Assembly (NCBI GenBank): GCA_963720075.1
Contig: CAVREG010000016.1
Location: forward strand, 1 to 64,000
DNA: 64,000 bases
Direction of reading: 5' to 3'
From: PALSA-188 sp963720075
Lineage (GTDB): Bacteria > Acidobacteriota > Terriglobia > Terriglobales > Acidobacteriaceae
In this document: piece by piece, positions 62,521 through 64,000 of the stretch
How positions within the stretch are numbered: position 1 is the stretch's first letter
Layout: every line of letters begins with the position of its first letter
The notes under the pieces: generated by a model
Database searches by the model: none
What the model saw: the letters and a program-made list of their open reading frames with translations, nothing else
Told to the model about the DNA's origin: nothing
Position numbers and translations under genes: made by a program

Positions 62521-63108
62521 TTAACGAAAAGCGCCCGCAAAGAAAATCTCCGTATATTGGCGCGCCAGTTGATCTTCTTGCAGCGCACCCTGCGGCTTAT
62601 ACCACTGGTATATCCAATTGATCATTCCCAACAGCGCGAACGCGGCCGCCCGCGGATTTACGCTCGATTGCGAGCCCCGTTTTCTTTGCACTTCAGCAAC
62701 TAAATTTTCCACGAAGTGTATGTAATCTTTTTTTCGCCCGTTGATGCGCTTGCGCAAAGGCGGAGCCAGCGGATGGTTTTCATGCAGCATCACCGTAATT
62801 TCCCAATCGCTCTGGCTCAACACTACTCCAATATGCAATCGGATCACCGCCCGCAACCGCTCTTCCGGATCGCTGATACCGCGCGCCGCTTTAATTACTC
62901 GCTCTTCCGTGATGTCCATCGCCTGATTCATCAGGTCGAATAGGATTTCGTCCTTGCTTTGGAAATGGTGATAAAGTCCGCCTTTGCTGAGTTCGAGCGC
63001 GGCAGCAATATCGTTCATCGAAGTCCCGTCGTAGCCCTGCTGTTGAAACAGGCGCGCAGCAGCGCGCAATATTTCTTGCCGAGGATCAGCAGACGGAACA
63101 CGGGCCAT
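62521..63108 (-). CDS. TetR/AcrR family transcriptional regulator
   Basis: A 195-residue repressor-type protein. The N-terminal helix-turn-helix is clear: ILRAAARLFQQQGYDGTSMNDIAAALELSKGGLYHHFQSKDEIL (described by its motif; positions about 13-57). The C-terminal ligand domain is helical with RLRAVIRLHIGVVLSQ. It probably controls the secreted-protein gene downstream or the divergent region, which is inference. ATG at 63108. Confidence 0.93.
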   Translation of the reverse strand: MARVPSADPRQEILRAAARLFQQQGYDGTSMNDIAAALELSKGGLYHHFQSKDEILFDLMNQAMDITEERVIKAARGISDPEERLRAVIRLHIGVVLSQSDWEITVMLHENHPLAPPLRKRINGRKKDYIHFVENLVAEVQRKRGSQSSVNPRAAAFALLGMINWIYQWYKPQGALQEDQLARQYTEIFFAGAFR

Positions 63109-63540
63109 CGTGGGAAGAATATACAGACACGAGTGAATAATGCCAATTCAAACAGGCGCTACGCTCGTGAAAAGACGCCCAACATGCAGCCTCCGATGTC
63201 AACGACCAGGTAGTAGCGATCGCTATCTCCGCCAGACTCCGAAGCCCCTCGATGCGGCTTCGCCAAGCTCTCCGCCCGCTGCCTAGGCGAAAAAAAGACG
63301 CGACCCCGTTTTTGAAAACGGAAGCTGCATCTTTTGTATCTACCCTTTGCGAATAACAGCCTGGTTGGTAAATGCGCCACGCTGGGACTAACTATTCCTA
63401 TTATTGCTGTCAGTACTTTACACGGAAATGCTCATGTTTTGGGTATTGACAAAAATTCGGAGTTTTCAGGGAATTGGACTGTACTCGTTCGTTTCTCCGG
63501 CCCGTGCTACATTTGCTGCAGTCTGCGTGCGTTGAGAACC
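63109..63540. other. intergenic region between TetR and winged-helix genes
   Basis: About 430 bases, divergent promoters expected. There is a TTGACA hexamer at about 63446-63451 but no convincing -10 partner. A short hairpin CCGTTTT-TG-AAAACGG (63307-63322) is present. No supported gene. Confidence 0.4.
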
Positions 63541-64000
63541 ATGAGCACCTCACCCAAGAACAGCTCAAAATACCGCTTCGGCGCCTACGAACTGGACCCG
63601 TTGGAAGGCATCCTTTTCCGAAGGGGAATTCAGGTAAAACTGCAGGACCTGCCATTCCGCTTGCTGGTTTTTCTCGTTGAGCGGCCGGCGGAAATCGTCA
63701 CCCGGGAAGAATTGCGCGCGCACTTGTGGCCTGAGAATACTTTTGTTGAGTTCGACAACAGTTTAGGTGTTGCCATCCGAAAAGTGCGAGAAGCGCTCGA
63801 TGACAATTCCGAGTCAGCCCGGTATGTAGAAACTCTTCCGCGCCGCGGCTATCGTTTCATTGCACCCGTGGTATGCAATGCCCCGCCGGCCCGGGCCAGT
63901 GAAGATACTCCGTCATACATTGTCGAACCAAAATTGGGCGAACCAGCGCAGGCAAATGCCATCCCGTCGAAAACTTGGAAATCCGCAGCAATACTTGTGG
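63541..64000 (+). CDS. winged-helix DNA-binding regulator (PhoB-type), cut by window edge
   Basis: Starts at the ATG at 63541 and runs off the window after 153 codons. Residues about 12-105 are an OmpR/PhoB-type winged helix: KYRFGAYELDP, RPAEIVTREELRAHLW, the recognition helix FDNSLGVAIRKVREALDD and the wing YVETLPRRGYRFIAPV. The segment from about 110 is linker (APPARASEDTPSY). In Acidobacteriota this domain is often fused to a membrane helix and TPR or WD40 repeats. The final WKSAAILV may begin such a helix. Confidence 0.85.
   Translation, partial: MSTSPKNSSKYRFGAYELDPLEGILFRRGIQVKLQDLPFRLLVFLVERPAEIVTREELRAHLWPENTFVEFDNSLGVAIRKVREALDDNSESARYVETLPRRGYRFIAPVVCNAPPARASEDTPSYIVEPKLGEPAQANAIPSKTWKSAAILV

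Overview
The window reads as a chromosomal segment of an Acidobacteriota bacterium, most likely class Terriglobia (the Koribacter / Sulfotelmatobacter kind). This is inferred from gene style, not from a marker gene: a fused LptF-LptG permease, secreted carboxypeptidase-regulatory-domain proteins, a TadE/TadG cluster, a sigma factor paired with a Ycf48-type anti-sigma, a PhoB-type winged-helix regulator at the right edge, and many intergenic copies of repeats of the CATCC(C/T)GAG, GGCTCAGTTTGAA and GCGGACACTC(C/T)TGTCCGC kinds. Base composition is even and moderately GC-rich. I see no phage, integrase, transposase, CRISPR array, tRNA or rRNA.

Layout. 0.4-7.5 kb: sodium:solute symporter, secreted beta-propeller protein, DedA protein, a small conserved protein, endonuclease III and the LptF-LptG fusion. 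7.7-12.4 kb: a large HEAT/poly-Gly/PilZ protein converging on the F0 ATP synthase genes atpI-atpB-atpE, with atpB frameshifted. 12.4-21.8 kb: housekeeping (DNA polymerase IV, a methyltransferase, glycogen synthase, RsmA, a MEMO-like protein, AroB, NadB, TerC). 22-24.3 kb: tatB-tatC translationally coupled to a secreted M28/glutaminyl-cyclase-like lipoprotein. 24.6-29.4 kb: a C-terminal processing protease, then prepilin peptidase, TadG-like (heavily frameshifted) and two TadE-like genes. 30-36 kb: smc (frameshifted ahead of its Walker A motif), purC, cvpA and a Fis-type regulator. 36-43.6 kb: a thiolase divergent from pcaHG, two carboxypeptidase-regulatory-domain proteins and a Lys-rich protein. 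44-47 kb: the three-subunit transhydrogenase pntAa-pntAb-pntB. 47-53.6 kb: a phospholipase C/acid phosphatase with five N-terminal InlB-like repeats, ilvD, ilvC and trxA. 53.8-63.1 kb: a DUF885 peptidase-like protein, the sigma/anti-sigma pair, a YncE-like propeller coupled to a zinc-dependent phospholipase C-like protein, a ferredoxin-NADP reductase-like enzyme, a secreted unknown and a TetR regulator. The right edge cuts a winged-helix regulator.

The most novel item is a pair of structured elements on the minus strand near 43.8 kb and 55.8 kb. Each has a hairpin displaying a conserved GGGGGAGGG loop, followed at once by an intrinsic terminator whose stem has changed sequence but kept pairing. 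They look like a family of terminator-linked small RNAs or 3'-UTR elements. The second theme is a set of single-base frameshifts in genes expected to be intact (atpB twice, smc once, tadG at least seven times), which are either sequence errors or real lesions and need read-level checking.
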